From: Collybiopsis luxurians FD-317 M1
Taxonomy: Eukaryota; Basidiomycota; Agaricomycetes; Agaricales; Omphalotaceae
Length of the DNA stretch: 15,046 nucleotides
Direction of reading: 5' to 3'
Assembly (NCBI GenBank): GCA_000827265.1
Contig: KN834956.1
Location: forward strand, 1 to 15,046
Shown: in pieces, positions 1 to 9,769 of the stretch
How the letters are laid out: every line of letters begins with the position of its first letter
Position numbering within the stretch: position 1 is the first letter of the stretch
Notes under the pieces: model-generated
The model's input: the letters and a program-made list of their open reading frames with translations, nothing else
Database searches by the model: none
Told to the model about the DNA's origin: nothing
Program-made: the position numbers and the translations under genes

Positions 1-134
1 TCCTGTGGAAATGGATGGATATGAAAAACCGAAATTCAACTTTACCTATGCGGTGGTATCAAACTAACTCACAGTTCGGCGGATTAGAACCTGAGTCAGC
101 ATGAGTGCAATGTGGTGTTTCCGAGGTCTGAGAG
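1..134. other. Left host flank, possibly coding
   Basis: This is host DNA outside the element. The frame starting at base 2 is open to a TAA at 65-67 and reads like a real exon (P-V-E-M-D-G-Y-E-K-P-K-F-N-F). Bases 56-74 begin GTATC, contain CTAAC and end CACAG, so they resemble an intron, but at 19 nt it would be far shorter than usual in fungi. If removed, the frame continues to a TGA at 102-104. A separate ATG at 101 stays open to the insertion point. I cannot tell which reading, if any, is a gene. Confidence 0.3.
130..134. repeat. Target-site duplication, left copy (GAGAG)
   Basis: The five bases before the TG of the 5' LTR are GAGAG. The five bases after the CA of the 3' LTR (13523-13527) are the same. 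Five base pairs is the usual duplication length for Ty3/gypsy integrases. The right copy sits at the start of a (GA)n run, so the match is weaker evidence than a unique 5-mer would be, but the LTR ends support it independently. Confidence 0.8.
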
Positions 135-310
135 TGTTATGCCCTACGCTATTTTTTCCACTCTTTCCAACCACTACACTCACCACACAACTCGATAATA
201 GTCTTACCAATCAATTCGGCTCTCCAAATCCGACATGCATTTCGCGAGGCGGACTAACCAGTTGCTCATTCCAAACTTCTATTCACAAGACCACATGTCT
301 TCCCGCAGAG

Positions 311-318
311 TATAAAAG
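311..318 (+). promoter_or_regulatory. LTR TATA box (TATAAAAG)
   Basis: TATAAAAG lies 176 bp into the LTR and is conserved at the same offset in the 3' LTR (13007-13014). A start site about 32 nt beyond the first T falls at 343, exactly where the 12-mer complementary to the primer-binding site begins. This agreement supports both the promoter and the self-priming assignment. Confidence 0.75.
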
Positions 319-342
319 CCTTGTACCTACATCTCTCACAAC

Positions 343-354
343 AATGCTGTTATT
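343..354 (+). promoter_or_regulatory. Predicted transcript 5' end acting as self-primer
   Basis: The 12-mer AATGCTGTTATT is the exact reverse complement of AATAACAGCATT at 831-842, just inside the 5' LTR. In the Tf1/Tf2 family of fission yeast the first 11 nt of the element RNA fold back on the primer-binding site and, after cleavage, prime minus-strand synthesis. Position, length and TATA spacing match that scheme. The 3' LTR keeps the same 12-mer at 13039-13050 despite the divergence around it. Confidence 0.75.
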
Positions 355-423
355 ACCTGAACTATCTTGATCTGTGTTGTTTCTGTTCTCTTGTTCACTA
401 GTCTATAATATTATTCTGCTTAA

Positions 424-559
424 CACCGAGTCGAGCAAACCCCATTGACACTGAGTCACTGGCATATCCACTTCTCACTTGTCGAACTGATCAACAAGAC
501 TATTCGACTGCTGTAGCCTTTCGAATATTCCATCTCGTAGGGTAAATAGACACCAAGTC
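424..559 (+). repeat. CACCGAGTC repeats in the LTR R region
   Basis: In the 3' LTR the 9-mer CACCGAGTC occurs three times (13117-13125, 13142-13150, 13244-13252), with a partial CCCGAGTC at 13261-13268. In this 5' LTR the matching sites are 424-432 (intact), 449-457 (CACTGAGTC) and 551-559 (CACCAAGTC). Both changed copies have lost the CpG by transition. The function is unknown; the repeats lie in the transcribed leader. Confidence 0.6.
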
Positions 560-760
560 ATGAACCTCCTGAGTCAACCCTCATTAATACCGTCTTAATG
601 AGTTCTTTTGATATACTATTTCTAGTTGCACCGAGCTACTAGATTTATTATTCGACACTCGAGGATCATTCCTCCACATCCAACACCAAAACCGTACAGG
701 ACTCATTCACCTGTCGTACGTAGCGACTCCCCATTGCGTATTCTGTCTCGGCTGTGATAT

Positions 761-766
761 AATAAA
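761..766 (+). terminator. LTR polyadenylation signal (AATAAA)
   Basis: AATAAA lies about 63 bp before the LTR end and is conserved in the 3' LTR at 13454-13459, where it would act for the full-length transcript. It is assigned from the motif and its position only. Confidence 0.4.
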
Positions 767-830
767 ATACTTTCTATTCATTGAACCTGCTACAAGCTTC
801 TAACAACAAAGGTAGTAAAGGTCCTAACAA

Positions 831-842
831 AATAACAGCATT
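831..842 (+). promoter_or_regulatory. Primer-binding site, self-priming type
   Basis: AATAACAGCATT begins two bases after the CA that ends the 5' LTR. No TGG, the usual start of a site that pairs with a tRNA CCA end, occurs between the LTR end and the first ATG. Instead all 12 bases pair with the predicted transcript 5' end (343-354). Pairing stops on both sides (830 against 355 and 843 against 342 do not match). The first ATG (858) follows 16 nt later. Confidence 0.75.
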
Positions 843-857
843 CTCTCCATCACCGAG

Positions 858-1709
858 ATGTCTGGGGAACCTGCGAAATGTTTTGTAAGTGAACAAGAAA
901 GACAGCATCAAGAACAAGAATGCCAAAGAGCAGTGAGAGCTACAAGGTTCCAGAGAAGAGAGGAGCAATGTGGAGCTTCTACACTGGACGACTGCCCAGT
1001 TTCATCAGCACCTGCGAGAGGTGCCATACCCTCAAGAATGGGGGAAATTTTGGAACATAATGATAGAAACCCATTTGACCTGGAAAATCCTGTCGAACAT
1101 GGGTCTCCTCATGTTCTGGGACACCTGGTCTCGACACCATATGTTTTGAGTCACTCCCAGCGAGGTCAGCCATATCATATGGCAGCTAGAGCTGACTTGA
1201 GGCTAGCCATGAGGCCAACACAAAGTGCCCCAATAACACCCGAGAAGGGAAGGGAACAAGAAACAATTCATTTATCGGAATTAACTTGTTCCCCGGAAGA
1301 TCCTTGAGGCTTTAGTGTGGGAGTCAGCTCAACATGCCCCTTCCACACACCAACTCATCCTGAGAATGAGGATTATTATGAAGATATCGGCATATCTCCA
1401 ATGACACAATATACATCTATAGGGGTGAGACATGAGGTCATCTCCCCATTAGAACATATCAGACGTCCACTTCCTCTCACACCAAGAGAAGAAGAATCTA
1501 AATTTGCATTGCAACAATCAGAACGAGAGACGAGTCGGGGGTTATACTTGTTGGGGCCACTCTCATTAAGGGGCCCACAGTCTCCATTCAATTTAAAATG
1601 GTCTACTCCAATAGTAGAAAGCGACGCGATACAGCCTCAGGGATTGTTGAGCCCAATCCCCGATATAGGTAGAAGGAGCAAAGCAGTCCATTACCTGCTC
1701 CTCCAATGA
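858..1709 (+). pseudogene. Gag-like polyprotein, N-terminal part (frame shared with pol), one internal TGA
   Basis: The first ATG after the primer-binding site (858, M-S-G-E-P) opens a frame that runs to a TGA at 1305-1307 and continues in the same frame to TGA 1707-1709. The protein is hydrophilic, rich in Q, R, E and P, with no domain I recognise. From about 1502 another frame (the one containing 1706) is also open and looks coding, with a TAG at 1670-1672, so the true join lies between roughly 1500 and 1709. It could be a single-base indel, a missed intron or translational frameshifting. By place it would be the N-terminus of an unusually long Gag. Confidence 0.55.
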
Positions 1710-3604
1710 CAGAAGAATTTGTGAAGGAGACACAGAATTGGAACTGCGAGAGTTCCTTAATGTCCCCTCCCTATCAGAATGTTTGTGTCGTACCGTTGAC
1801 AGAATTAACACATCAATTGGTTGATTTACTTCAAATCAATCAATGCACACGTTTTGAATTAATAAAGGCAATGCGATATTATATTCAAATTATTAATGGT
1901 CGAGACCCAGAAACGAAGGACAATTTCTGGGTACTAGCTGCCTATTTTTGGAAACGTCTAATGCAACGACCTTCCCAGCTACCTAATGGAATAAATAATG
2001 AAATATTCCAGTTGAAAGAAGTATACGAGGGAGCTCTATGGCTATCACAGCTGATTATGGATCCCGAACAAATGGAAATGGTGAACGAGGCCACCATGAG
2101 GTGTCTCAAGTCAATACAAAAATTTCGAATCAATTTTCCGCTCAATACAATAGTGGATAATGAAGAGAGGAAAATGCTGAACTCTCCTATGTTATCACTA
2201 TTAGATAAAGTGGAACAAGGATGGTCCGCAAGAGCAGATGACCTTATTGGGGGTTACAGTTATACCAGTCAATTTCGGGACCAGCAGAAAATAGCTCAGG
2301 TGGCAAAGGAGTATTGTAGATCTATGGGAAATACTACTACTCCAAGTTATGAGGATCTGGAAGAGTCGAGGCAACTTCCACCCACTGAACTAGACCGCAG
2401 GCTGCTAATAGTACCCAAAGAAAGGGGTGAACACCAGGTGAGAACAGCTGACGGGGTTTGGGAACTCAAACCCTCCTCAGGAAAGTCTCAAAAGGAGGAG
2501 AATGAATTCTTTTCAGAAAGAACTGCGAGACATTTGGCATTGCAAAATGCCAGTGACACGCTGATGAGTGCGATAAATCCTTGAGATGAGGATATTCGCC
2601 TAGCGAAGCAGTACAAGGAGAGAATCCATGGAGATGTGGGAGGCTCATGGGTACTAAGAGCCCAGATGGAATCAGTGACAGATGAGCCGGAAGTTGCTAT
2701 GACCACAGGGGATCCTCATACAAGTCTTGAAACCCAAACCAAGCAGGAGATTTTCTCTCCCAGAGCAGAACATTTGCAAGCTGGAAGCTCAAAAGTACGT
2801 ATTGGAGGTGAAATTCCTCTTGATGCAGCTCTACGATTGGAAAGATGGGCTGCCCAAGACAAGTATGCTGTATCGACAACTTGTTTTGCTAATGAATCTC
2901 ACCCTGTGGGTCAATATCCTGAACAAACGGTGACAGAGCCTGATTTGGGATGCTCATTATGGCCGAATCACTTGGGATTTAGGACTGACGGTCCGACATA
3001 TCATAGAAGAGAAACACCTAAAACTTTCCATGAGAATAATCAGTTGGAAGGACCAGGTTGGAATGCAAGGGGTTTGGTGAATTCCCCAAATACCACCGGA
3101 CCTGGAATTCCTTTCTCGTCTCAATATTCAGATCCTGGAAACATGGCCTGAGTCAGTGAACAGCAAAACCAATGGGAGACATCGGGACCAGGTCAGGTAA
3201 AATGGTAGAATATGGCATATGCCCCACCCTCAGGGGAAAGGAACGAATTCGAGAATGAAGGATTTAACTTTGTGAGAAGTCGAGATGACTGGGATCTCTC
3301 ATTTTCTGAAGACCAGCTTCGCCCTTCAGCTCTCAAGACTCATCACCCAATGCCCCCACTAAAGAAAAAGGAATTCACCCCCCTACAAAATGTAAAGGGT
3401 AGAGGGAAAGTGGTTAATCCTTTCGCTAGGGAATTGAGTCGCCAGACTTCTGAACCACCGAGAATCACAGAAGTTCCCCCTCAACAGCCTGCAGTTCAAC
3501 AAACAGTGCATGTCCCACCACCAGTAGTTGTGGAAACCATTCCGCAGGCCGCAGGATTCACTCCACCGGTATTTACAGCTGCTCCTAGCAATACGTCCAT
3601 CTGA
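1706..3604 (+). pseudogene. Gag-like polyprotein, unrecognised central part, with internal TGA and TAG
   Basis: One frame runs from 1706 to the TGA at 3602, interrupted by TGA at 2582-2584 and 3149-3151 and by TAG at 3206-3208. The first 200 codons are helix-rich with regular hydrophobics (L-T-H-Q-L-V-D-L-L; A-Y-F-W-K-R-L), so probably a folded domain of unknown family. The part after about 2640 is polar. The end (3380-3600) is Pro/Val-rich with many PP pairs. Neighbouring frames and position make it part of Gag. The frame changes at about 3601, where ATC of this frame and CTG of the next share one base, consistent with a lost base. Confidence 0.6.
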
Positions 3605-5391
3605 CTGGCAGAAATTTTGACTTGATACCTGCAATTCCACATAGAACACCCAGATGAGTAACGAATGATTATCACCCTATTGTCTCAATGCATCAGGAAT
3701 CTGCGAGAATTCCAGCTGAACAATATTGGAGATTGGGGACTCAAGAATATAGACCCTATGTAGCGGAGCTGACGTATGACTACTCGAATTGTGCCAGTAC
3801 CTACAGAGGGTATGGAGTAGCAGGAGCTCCAGGAGGACCTCCAGGAGGACCCCCGTATGGAGGAGTCACGCAGACAGGAGGAATTAGTGACAGAAATTTG
3901 GAAAGAGAAAGAGGTAGTAGAAATGGCAGTTTTAGAGGGGGATCTGGAGGTGGTGGACCAGGGGGACCGGGGGGACCAGGAGGACCAGGTAGCCCAGGAG
4001 GACCACCCGACAATCCTGACGATTGGGGTTCAAATCACAGCGCATATTGGCACCCAGCAAATGGATGGGTAGCTGTACGAGGCCCCAGAGGTGAGAGAGG
4101 AGAACTGGGTCCTGCAGGACGAGATGCGAGTCAGATTCTGGAATTCAATCAGCGAAAAGATTGATTAAACAAGGAAGTGAAACTCGATGTCAAAAAACCT
4201 GACCCTTTCGACAGTTCTGATAGGTGGAAATGGGAGCCTTTCCTCTCGCAAGTCCGTCGCACTTTCATGGCCAAACCTACTATCTACAAGAACGACTCAG
4301 ATAAAATTGGTTTTGCTGTCTCATATCTGACAGGGGCAGCAGCTACTCACTACAATAATTTGCTGAAACAGGAAGAGGCTGGGATCCCTGTCCCTGCTCT
4401 CCGTACTTGGATTGATTTTGTTGCAGAATTCACATCGTATTTTGGATTATTCAATCCTGCACAAGACGCACAGGTGAAACTGGCCTGGATCAAACAGATG
4501 GACAATGAATCATTTGCGACATTTATTATTCAATTCCAGGAATATGCGTTCAAGACGGGATACAATGACACAGCATTAGTAGCAATGCTCTGAGGCGCAG
4601 TAACAAGGAGTCTCGATGTGACAGTAGCAGCTCAAACTCATCCCCCTCAGAATTATCCACAATGGGTACAGCGATTCCAGGAGTTGGACAATTCGATTTG
4701 TGCAACCAATGCAGCTCATTCTCGTGGAGGAAATTCTGGTTTCGGGACATATAATCCTATGGCCCCATCAAATCCTCAAAACTCCAACCTGCGACAAGGA
4801 TCCAATAGTAATAACCCCCAACAGGCAGGGGGTCAACAAGGTAGGAATCAAGGTAATTGGACCACTCGACAAAGTGGAGCTGCAGCTTGGGACAGTAATG
4901 TAAATTCGGACAATATTAGTGGTATGGTATATGGACAATCTGAAGACTTTGTGAGCGCCTCAAGTCAGAATGGAAATAGTGGAGAAAGCTTAGAAAATCA
5001 GGGAGGAAACACCGGAGTCTCGAAAAACCCAGGAGACGAAGAATTCCTACAGGCGATTTGAGCTGCCAGGACCCCTGAGCAAGTTGAAGAGTTCCGTCGA
5101 CGTCGTAAACTGAGACTCTGCTATAATTGTGGTGGATCAGATCATATTGGTAAAGATTGCAAGAATAGGGAGAATTGGGACCCTCCAAAAAATGGAACTT
5201 CAAGTATAAACAATCAACAAAGTGACCAGTTGAGGGCTGCAACCTTTACTCTAGAAGGGGACCCACCTAATGACGAGATTTGGAATGTCGAGATAGAAAA
5301 CGACTTGGGAAAAGCGGAGGGGATTCCAGAGACACACTGAGAGCAGCCTGGAATCCAAAAAACCCTGCTCAAGCGGTCTGTCGTGGGGCAG
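3601..5391 (+). pseudogene. gag: Gag: collagen-like linker, gag domain and CCHC zinc knuckle; five internal TGA
   Basis: This is the structural protein that forms the particle and binds the element RNA. The frame opens at 3601 and carries TGA at 3655, 4162, 4591, 5059 and 5338. In order: a Gly/Pro stretch (about 3820-4010) with G-P-G-G-P repeats, then a true G-x-y run (G-P-R-G-E-R-G-E-L-G-P-A-G, about 4080-4120); a retrotransposon gag domain (about 4177-4720) with the typical W-x-x-F-x-x-x-F-x-x-x-F pattern; a Q/N/G-rich stretch; basic R-R-R-R-K; and a C-x2-C-x4-H-x4-C knuckle at 5119-5160. The expected residue at most TGA sites is Arg (for example before A-A-R-T-P-E-Q). The frame passes to pol between 5274 and 5391. 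Confidence 0.85.
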
Positions 5392-5483
5392 TAATAGAAA
5401 AAACATCCCCAGCTTGTCTCTTGTCTCGCTCTAACAACTCATTTCTCATCTTGACACATTTCCCTTTCTCCGATTCTGAAAAT

Positions 5484-5810
5484 CTAAGCTATAATACTCT
5501 TATTGATTTGGGCGCGACTCATTCTTTTATCAATAAAAACCTTGCAGAAAAATTCCCAAAGAATATCTCTGATTTAGATACTCCAATTCCACTTGAATTA
5601 TTCAATGGTCAACCAACTTCGGCAGGGGATATAACAAAAATCTTTAAAGATACTATCAGCTTTGCCGACGGTTCAATTCAAACAGTCAAATTCCTAATAA
5701 CCCAACTACACCCAACAGCTCCTATTGTGTTAGGTTTACCATGGCTCAAAGAATTCAATCCTGAAATAAATTGGAAGGATTTGACTTTGACATTCCAAGG
5801 AAGAGAATGA
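5484..5810 (+). other. Aspartic protease domain with DLG in place of DSG/DTG
   Basis: The block L-I-D-L-G-A-T-H-S-F-I matches the retropepsin active-site region of Ty3/gypsy elements, followed by the family's later I-V-L-G-L-P-W-L block. The usual Ser or Thr after the catalytic Asp is Leu here (TTG at 5508-5510). TCG to TTG is a CpG transition, the same kind of change that fills this copy. This domain cleaves Gag-Pol in the particle and would be impaired. Confidence 0.85.
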
Positions 5811-8800
5811 ATTTCAGCTTCACTAGTTGATTCATTCACTGGTACATGGAACTTGAATACTAGCGAGATGCAGGATACCTCAGTCCCTGACTCGAAACAT
5901 GAATCAGCTTATAAAGAACAAGAAAATGTGGATGTAGACTTGTCGGTTTTGGAATTCAATGAATGGTTGCTTTATACGAATTGGGCTCATGATTACGACA
6001 AGGATCTCGAAAAATGGAAAAATAAATACAATATAGGGGACAATGGAAGTGGATACTCCGAGAAAGCATTGAAAGCTTGGGCAGAAAGGATTGACAAAAG
6101 AAGTTCAAAACTGCCAGCATACAAGCAGAAATGGAGGTGGATATATAAACGAGTCAGAAAATTGCATCAGGATTCTATTCCACAAGGCCTGCCGACAAGG
6201 GTATTAAATATCTTGAAAACCTCTGCACTCCAACAACAGAGAAAATGTACAAAACGAGGGATGAAGATAGGAAAACCTGAAAAGGTCGAAAGGAGAATGG
6301 GTCCAAACCTCCCAGGCAAGGCAGTAAGTCTCATCAGTGCAGCTGCAATGGACACTATAATATGAGACGGGACACCTGCCTATTTCCTGCATATCACCAC
6401 AGTCTCAAATCAAGTGAATAATGATGATACCACTAATACAGAAAAATCTGCAATTCATGAGTTGATTCAAGGAAATAGGGAAGCTACAGAAAACCTTCTG
6501 ACAGAAGCAGAGACTGGAGAATCTCAAAAAGATGAAGAAGAGATACTCAAACATGTTCCCGAGAAGTATCGAGACTTCTTGGACATGTTCTCCCCAGGAG
6601 AAGCGAAGGTCTTACCTCCACACTGTCCGTACAATTTAAAAATTGAGACAGAAGGAGACTCAGCCCCTCCCTTTGGGAAACTCTATAACATGTCGGAAAC
6701 GGAGCTAAAAGCCCTAAAAGACTATATCGATGATATGCTAGGGAAAGGGTTTATTAGAGCCTCCAACTCGCCTGCTGGGGCTCCAGTTCTATTCGTAAAA
6801 AAGAAGGACAGAAGCCTAAGGCTTTGTGTTGACTATCAGGCCTTAAATTGAATCACAAGGAAGAATAGGTATCCCTTACCCCTTATAGGCCCACTTGTCA
6901 ACCAACTACGAAAGGCAAAATATTTTACGAAACTTGATTTGAGAGCAGGATATAACAATGTCCAAATAGTGGAAGGCCACGAGTGGAAAACAGCATTTTG
7001 TACGCGATACGGATCCTACAAAATGTTGGTCATGCCTTTCAGGTTAACAAATGCCCCTTCGGCTTTCCAATTTTTTATGAACGACATTTTCCATGATTTA
7101 CTGGATGTATGCGTGGTTATTTACTTGGATGACATTCTCATTTATTTGGATGACAAAAAAACCCATGAGGAACAAGTCCGAAAGGTACTACAAAGGCTAC
7201 AAGACAACCACCTACACGCGAAACCGGAAAAATGCAGTTTCGATACCAACACAGTTGAATATTTGGGGGTAATAATAAATCCCAATGGGGTGTCGATGGA
7301 TCAGTCCAAAGTCAAAGCCATAACATCTTGGCCAGTTCCATGGAATATAAAAGAACTGCAGTCATTCTTGGGTTTTGCAAATTTCTATTGCAGATTTATT
7401 GACAACTATAGCAGCATAACGAAAGCCCTAACATCATTACTGCAAAAGGATGCCATTTGGCATTGGGATGAGTCGTGTCAAAGGTGTTTCAATTTATGAA
7501 AAGATGCCTTTACACATGCCCCAGTGCTACGACATTTTGACCCAGAACTTCCAATTATTCTGGAATGTGACACATCAGATTGGGCAATAGTGGGAATATT
7601 GTCTCAGCTGGATCCGAAAACTGGAGAAATACATCCAATTGCTTTTCATACTAGGTCCATGATACCAGCAGAAATAAATTACAATATTTATGACAAGGAG
7701 CTACTGGCTATTGTGGAATGTTTTAAAGTTTGGAGAGCCTATTGTGATGGTTCGAGATTCCAAATCCAAGTTTATTCCGATCACAATAACCTGCAGTGGT
7801 TTACAATTACCAAACAGCTGTCGGCAAGACAAGCGAGGTGATCAGAAGCCTTATCAGGATTTGACTTCCAAATCAACTATAGACCCGGAACTTTGGGAGC
7901 AAAACCAGATGCTTTGATGAGATGAGCAGATGTATACTCAAAGAAAGGAATTGATAGGGACTCTGCTAGAGCAGGAAGAGAGCAAATATTGATTCCTCTG
8001 GAACGACTCAATGCAGCATTGCTTTTGAATGAGGATTTGTTATTAGAACAGATTCGAAAGGCAGAGCAAGACGAATTCATGCGAGACACCATAAAGCAGA
8101 TTCGAGAAGGGAAGATTAAAAATGTGGTATTTGAAAATGGGTTACTTAAATGACAAGGTCATATATATGTCCCTAACAACACAAACCTTTGATGAGACGT
8201 ACTATCTGCCTATCACGATCACGCACTCAGAGGACATCCGGGCAAGAAGAAAACAAAAAAGATACTCAATCAGTTGTTCTTTTGGAAAGGAAGCAGCAAG
8301 GATGTACATCACTACGTACAAAGCTGCCATACTTGTATAAGATCCAAGGCTAGAAGAACTCTCCGATATGGGAATCTGAAACCTCTACCCATTGGGCAAA
8401 GACCCTGGAGCTCAATTTTGATGGACCATATAGTTCAACTCCCGAAAGCAGGAAAGGAACAATTTGACGCAATCCTAGTAGTAGTAGATCAGCTCATGAA
8501 ACAAGCCATCTATATTCCCTGTCACACAACAGACACTGCAAAGGATTTTGCAAGACTATTCCTTGAAAATGTATTCTCGAAACATGGGCTACCAGTGGAT
8601 ATCGTCTCGGATCGGGGAAGCTTGTTCATATCCCAGTTTTGGAAGGAATTGTGTAAGCTACTTGGTATCGACTCTCGTCTCTCGATGGCATATCACCCTC
8701 AAATGGATGGGCAGACAGAGAGAACTAATCAAAGCCTCAAAGGATACCTAAGAATCTATATGTCTTACGACCAAGACAACTGGGATGCCTTATTACCTAT

Positions 8801-9280
8801 TGCAGAATTTGTATACAACAACACTCCCCATTCAACTACAGGATTAACACCCTTCTTTGCGAATAAAGGATACCATCTGAAACTTTCAATTAACCTATCA
8901 AAGGTGAACGACTTGGAAGCAAACCAGTATGCTACCGAATTAAAAGAAATACACAAATATTTGAAACAACAAATATACGAAGCAAATGAGGCAGCAGCAA
9001 ATCAGTTCAATTGCCACCGTGCCGGAAATCCTGATTGGAAAAAGGGTGACCAAGTCTGGCTGGACATGGGTAACATCCGAACAAGAAGACCTACCAAGAA
9101 ATTGGATCACAAGTGGACAGGACCCTATACGATACTCAATAAAATAGGATCTCATGCATATCGACTTGAGTTACCGGGGGACCTACAACGAATCCACAAT
9201 GTATTCCATGTCGATAGACTAAAACCCCACCACACGGATCCTTTCCAGCAAGTTGTATTGCCACCTCCACCAATCTTCAT

Positions 9281-9470
9281 TAAAGGGGAACCGGAATATG
9301 AAGTCGAGTTGATAAAAGACAGTCATCCAACGGGAGAAATGGACAGAGGAATCCAGTACTTGATCAAATGGAAAGGGTATGACAAGGAGTCCTGGATTCC
9401 CTGGAAAGGTATGGTAGGAAGTATTGATTTGATTCGCGAGTGGGAGAAAGCACATCCGAGGAAACAAAAG
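9281..9470 (+). other. C-terminal chromodomain of integrase
   Basis: After the integrase core and the basic G-P-Y-x-I-L segment, the protein reads E-Y-E-V-E-L-I, then I-Q-Y-L-I-K-W-K-G-Y and a C-terminal helix with I-R-E-W. This is the chromodomain order of chromoviruses, which in characterised members reads histone marks and steers integration to heterochromatin. Two cage aromatics (Tyr of E-Y-E-V, Trp of K-W-K-G-Y) are present. The next block, normally T-W-E-P, reads S-W-I-P-W, so binding may differ. No binding property can be shown from sequence. Confidence 0.85.
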
Positions 9471-9563
9471 TTACCTCTCAAGCTCCTCAAAGAACTCGAA
9501 AGCCTAGCCCTGCAAGACAAGGAGGAAAGGGAGTTGAGACAAGCAGCTGAAGCTGTCATTTAA

Positions 9564-9769
9564 TCGGGAGAAACAACTCTCAAAATCAAAACCTCAACCT
9601 TAAAGGGGGGGTAAAAGCAATACTTCAAGTTTTTGTTTCCAATTTCTCAACACATTCCTCTCTATTATTATCAAAAATCATAACAAATTCATAATTCCAT
9701 TTCAGGGAAATAAAGCATACAGTGGGCATAGATTGGGATATACAGGTACAGAAGGCTGGAACAGAACGA
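9564..9769. other. Gap between pol stop and antisense gene B stop
   Basis: Pol (plus) and gene B (minus) converge here. It holds the G7 polypurine run and AT-rich sequence suited to 3' ends on both strands. No other gene is seen. Confidence 0.6.
9602..9611 (+). promoter_or_regulatory. Polypurine tract-like run, displaced from the 3' LTR
   Basis: AAAGGGGGGG follows the pol stop by 38 bp. A G-rich polypurine tract normally abuts the 3' LTR and primes plus-strand DNA. Here the LTR starts 3.2 kb later, and the bases just before it (ACAGGGCAAG) are only weakly purine-rich. The run may mark the old end of the element before cargo was gained, or act as an internal plus-strand start. Confidence 0.55.

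Larger units (their letters stand above)
135..829 (+). repeat. 5' LTR (695 bp)
   Basis: It is a direct copy of 12831-13522, bounded by TG and CA. It contains a TATA box (311-318), a predicted transcript start near 343 and AATAAA (761-766). From these, U3 is about 208 bp, R is long (about 343 to 780) and U5 short. It differs from the 3' LTR by one 3-bp indel near 377 and about 35 substitutions, nearly all transitions within CpG. It holds no coding gene; the open frame at 101-370 is U3/R sequence. Confidence 0.96.
5274..9563 (+). pseudogene. pol: Pol polyprotein: protease, reverse transcriptase, RNase H, integrase, chromodomain; nine internal TGA
   Basis: One frame of about 1429 codons ends at TAA 9561. 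It copies the element RNA into DNA and inserts it. Codons are counted from 5274. Protease has D-L-G-A at 78-81 (5505-5516), where D-S/T-G is usual. Reverse transcriptase has Y-L-D-D at 617-620 (7122-7133) and a thumb that aligns well. RNase H has Asp 766 (7569), D-K-E-L-L-A-I and Y-S-D-H. Integrase has an H-H-C-C region (about 8211-8335), then Asp 1051 (8424), Asp 1113 (8610) and Glu 1149 (8718), spaced D-x61-D-x35-E. A chromodomain ends it (about 9290-9460). In-frame TGA lie at 5808, 6363, 6849, 7497, 7839, 7923, 8151, 8190 and 8193; there is no internal TAA, TAG or frameshift. Catalytic residues of RT, RNase H and integrase remain. Confidence 0.93.

Noticed and set aside
830..857. tRNA-type primer-binding site
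   Set aside because: No TGG start lies between the LTR end and the first ATG; the self-complementary 12-mer explains the position better.
3801..4013. Minus-strand Pro-rich open frame
   Set aside because: It is the shadow of the Gly/Pro collagen-like coding on the plus strand.
7122..7151. Duplicated reverse transcriptase active site (Y-L-D-D twice)
   Set aside because: The second is the ordinary Y-S-D-D of this family changed to Y-L-D-D by one CpG transition, not a duplication.
858..9563. Altered genetic code (TGA as an amino acid) as the main explanation
   Set aside because: The LTRs, which are non-coding, show the same CpG transitions, and several missense changes are of that type. Kept only as a testable alternative.
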